Below are positions 63,345 to 64,000 of a stretch of 64,000 nucleotides of DNA, in pieces. Location: positions 62,001 to 126,000 of the forward strand of contig NZ_WHVL01000006.1 in NCBI RefSeq assembly GCF_020622355.1, in the 5' to 3' direction. This stretch comes from Vreelandella malpeensis. Its GTDB lineage: Bacteria > Pseudomonadota > Gammaproteobacteria > Pseudomonadales > Halomonadaceae. How positions within the stretch are numbered: the first letter of the stretch is position 1; every line of letters starts with the position of its first letter. The notes below the pieces were generated by a model. The model was given only the letters and a program-made list of their open reading frames with translations. It searched no databases and was not told the DNA's origin. A program made the position numbers and the translations under genes.

Positions 63345-63767
63345 ATGGACGACGCCGTATACTGGTATGCCGTGGCCGCCGTGCTGCTGTTTGTGAAGAT
63401 GTGGGCGACCTCGCTCTACCAGGGGTATCACCGCATCACCAAAATGACTTTCAAGACGCCGGAAGACGCGCGCATGGCGGGTAAGGAGCCGGCCAGCGAG
63501 GAGCTGCCCCAGGTGCAGCAGGCAGCCAAGGCGTGGTCGAACGATCTCGAGAACATTCCTATCTTCCTGGGGCTGGGCGTGGCCTACGTGATGGTCGGGG
63601 CTTCGCCAGCGTTCGCCGGGTGGCTGTTCATGCTGTTCACCGCCGCGCGCTACGCACACACGCTTGCTTACCTGGTCCGGCTTCAGCCCTGGCGCACTCT
63701 TGCCTACGGGGTAGGGGTTCTCTGCATGATCGCGATGTGCGCCTTGATCTGTGTGGCGATCTTTTAA
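63345..63767 (+). CDS. MAPEG family membrane protein
   Basis: 140 aa with four helices. FKTPEDARMAGKE and AWSNDLENIPIFLGLGVAYV with the MAPEG acidic pair, then AARYAHTLAYL with the typical R-x-x-H-T. The family includes glutathione-dependent membrane enzymes. GAGGAG precedes the ATG. Confidence 0.87.
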   Translation: MDDAVYWYAVAAVLLFVKMWATSLYQGYHRITKMTFKTPEDARMAGKEPASEELPQVQQAAKAWSNDLENIPIFLGLGVAYVMVGASPAFAGWLFMLFTAARYAHTLAYLVRLQPWRTLAYGVGVLCMIAMCALICVAIF

Positions 63768-64000
63768 TTCTGAGAGGTCATTGTTTCGGCGCGTCGCCAA
63801 GCGCTTGGAGTGACCTTCTCCACTCGGGCCCAGCTGCGGCGTAGCTGGCGCTCGTCGCCAAAGCCGGTTTCAGCGGCGATCCGGGCAAGCGGCCAGGCGG
63901 TTTCGATCATTAGCGCCTTGGCGCGCTGTAGCCGGATGCCGGCGATGTAGTCGAGAATCGACATCTGAGTAAGAAGCTTGAACCGGCGGCGAAAGTGGCG
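63764..64000 (-). CDS. AraC-family transcriptional regulator (partial, N-terminus outside window)
   Basis: 79 residues of the C-terminal DNA-binding domain: RHFRRRFKLLTQMSILDYIAGIRLQRAKAL, then IAAETGFGDERQLRRSWARVEKVTPSAWRR (quoted in parts) with both helix-turn-helix motifs. The frame is open through the right edge, so the internal Met at 63964 is not the start. It is convergent with the MAPEG gene; the stop codons overlap by 4 bases. Confidence 0.87.
   Translation of the reverse strand, partial: RHFRRRFKLLTQMSILDYIAGIRLQRAKALMIETAWPLARIAAETGFGDERQLRRSWARVEKVTPSAWRRAETMTSQN

Noticed and set aside
1-64000. CRISPR arrays, rRNA and tRNA genes, IS transposases
   Set aside because: I looked for regular direct repeats, cloverleaf sequences and transposase motifs and found none.

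Overview
The window is chromosomal DNA of a high-GC gammaproteobacterium, most likely Halomonas or a close relative (Halomonadaceae). This is inferred from gene content and order: a fused EIIA-HPr-EI FruB, an Entner-Doudoroff gene set with HexR-like boxes, a Trk K+ uptake operon with its own two-component system, SGLT-type uptake and a cobalamin salvage locus. No rRNA, tRNA or CRISPR array was recognised. Two genes run off the ends: fruK on the left and an AraC-type regulator on the right.

Positions 1-28340 are a sugar-catabolism superlocus. It holds the fructose PTS (fruB, fruK) with the divergent regulator cra, then mgsA, pyk, gap, an ECF sigma/anti-sigma pair beside a secreted DUF3455-like protein, the operon trkH / short KdpD-like kinase / KdpE-like regulator / trkA, the operon zwf-pgl-eda, an SGLT-type symporter, a galactonate (De Ley-Doudoroff) operon gntR-dgoD-dgoK-dgoA-lactonase, and edd-glk-pfkB. 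HexR-like palindromes lie upstream of pyk/gap, zwf and edd. A TGTCTGAC motif lies upstream of the symporter and of gntR. Sugar entry, phosphorylation, 6-phosphogluconate formation and cleavage, and conversion of triose to pyruvate are therefore encoded together under a few shared regulators.

Positions 28455-34348 hold an RND efflux pump and adaptor divergent from an OprM-like outer-membrane factor, with a perfect 22-bp palindrome between them. Positions 34395-46622 hold cobalamin salvage and uptake: cobT-cbiB-cobU-cobS-cobC-second CobU-like gene, then a cobalamin riboswitch and a tightly overlapping operon btuB-btuF-btuC-btuD-cobO-cobB-cobW.

Positions 47221-54550 are a visibly AT-richer accessory region between ytoQ and a short rho-like gene. 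It carries a complete Qat (QatABCD) anti-phage operon followed by three attC-like integron recombination sites. Between these sites lie a small ORF broken by an amber codon and a trypsin-like protease; a reverse-oriented YefM/YoeB-type toxin-antitoxin pair follows. No integrase gene is in the window, so it reads as an integrase-less cassette array (CALIN-like) or a piece of a chromosomal integron. A defence operon sitting in cassette context is the most interesting feature.

Positions 54601-64000 return to ordinary high-GC genes: a truncated Rho paralogue, a DEAD-box helicase, a CatB/Vat-type acetyltransferase, a guanidinium exporter behind a guanidine-II riboswitch, tag, an SDR, a DUF1456 protein, several small secreted or unknown proteins, a methyltransferase, a MAPEG protein and the partial AraC regulator.
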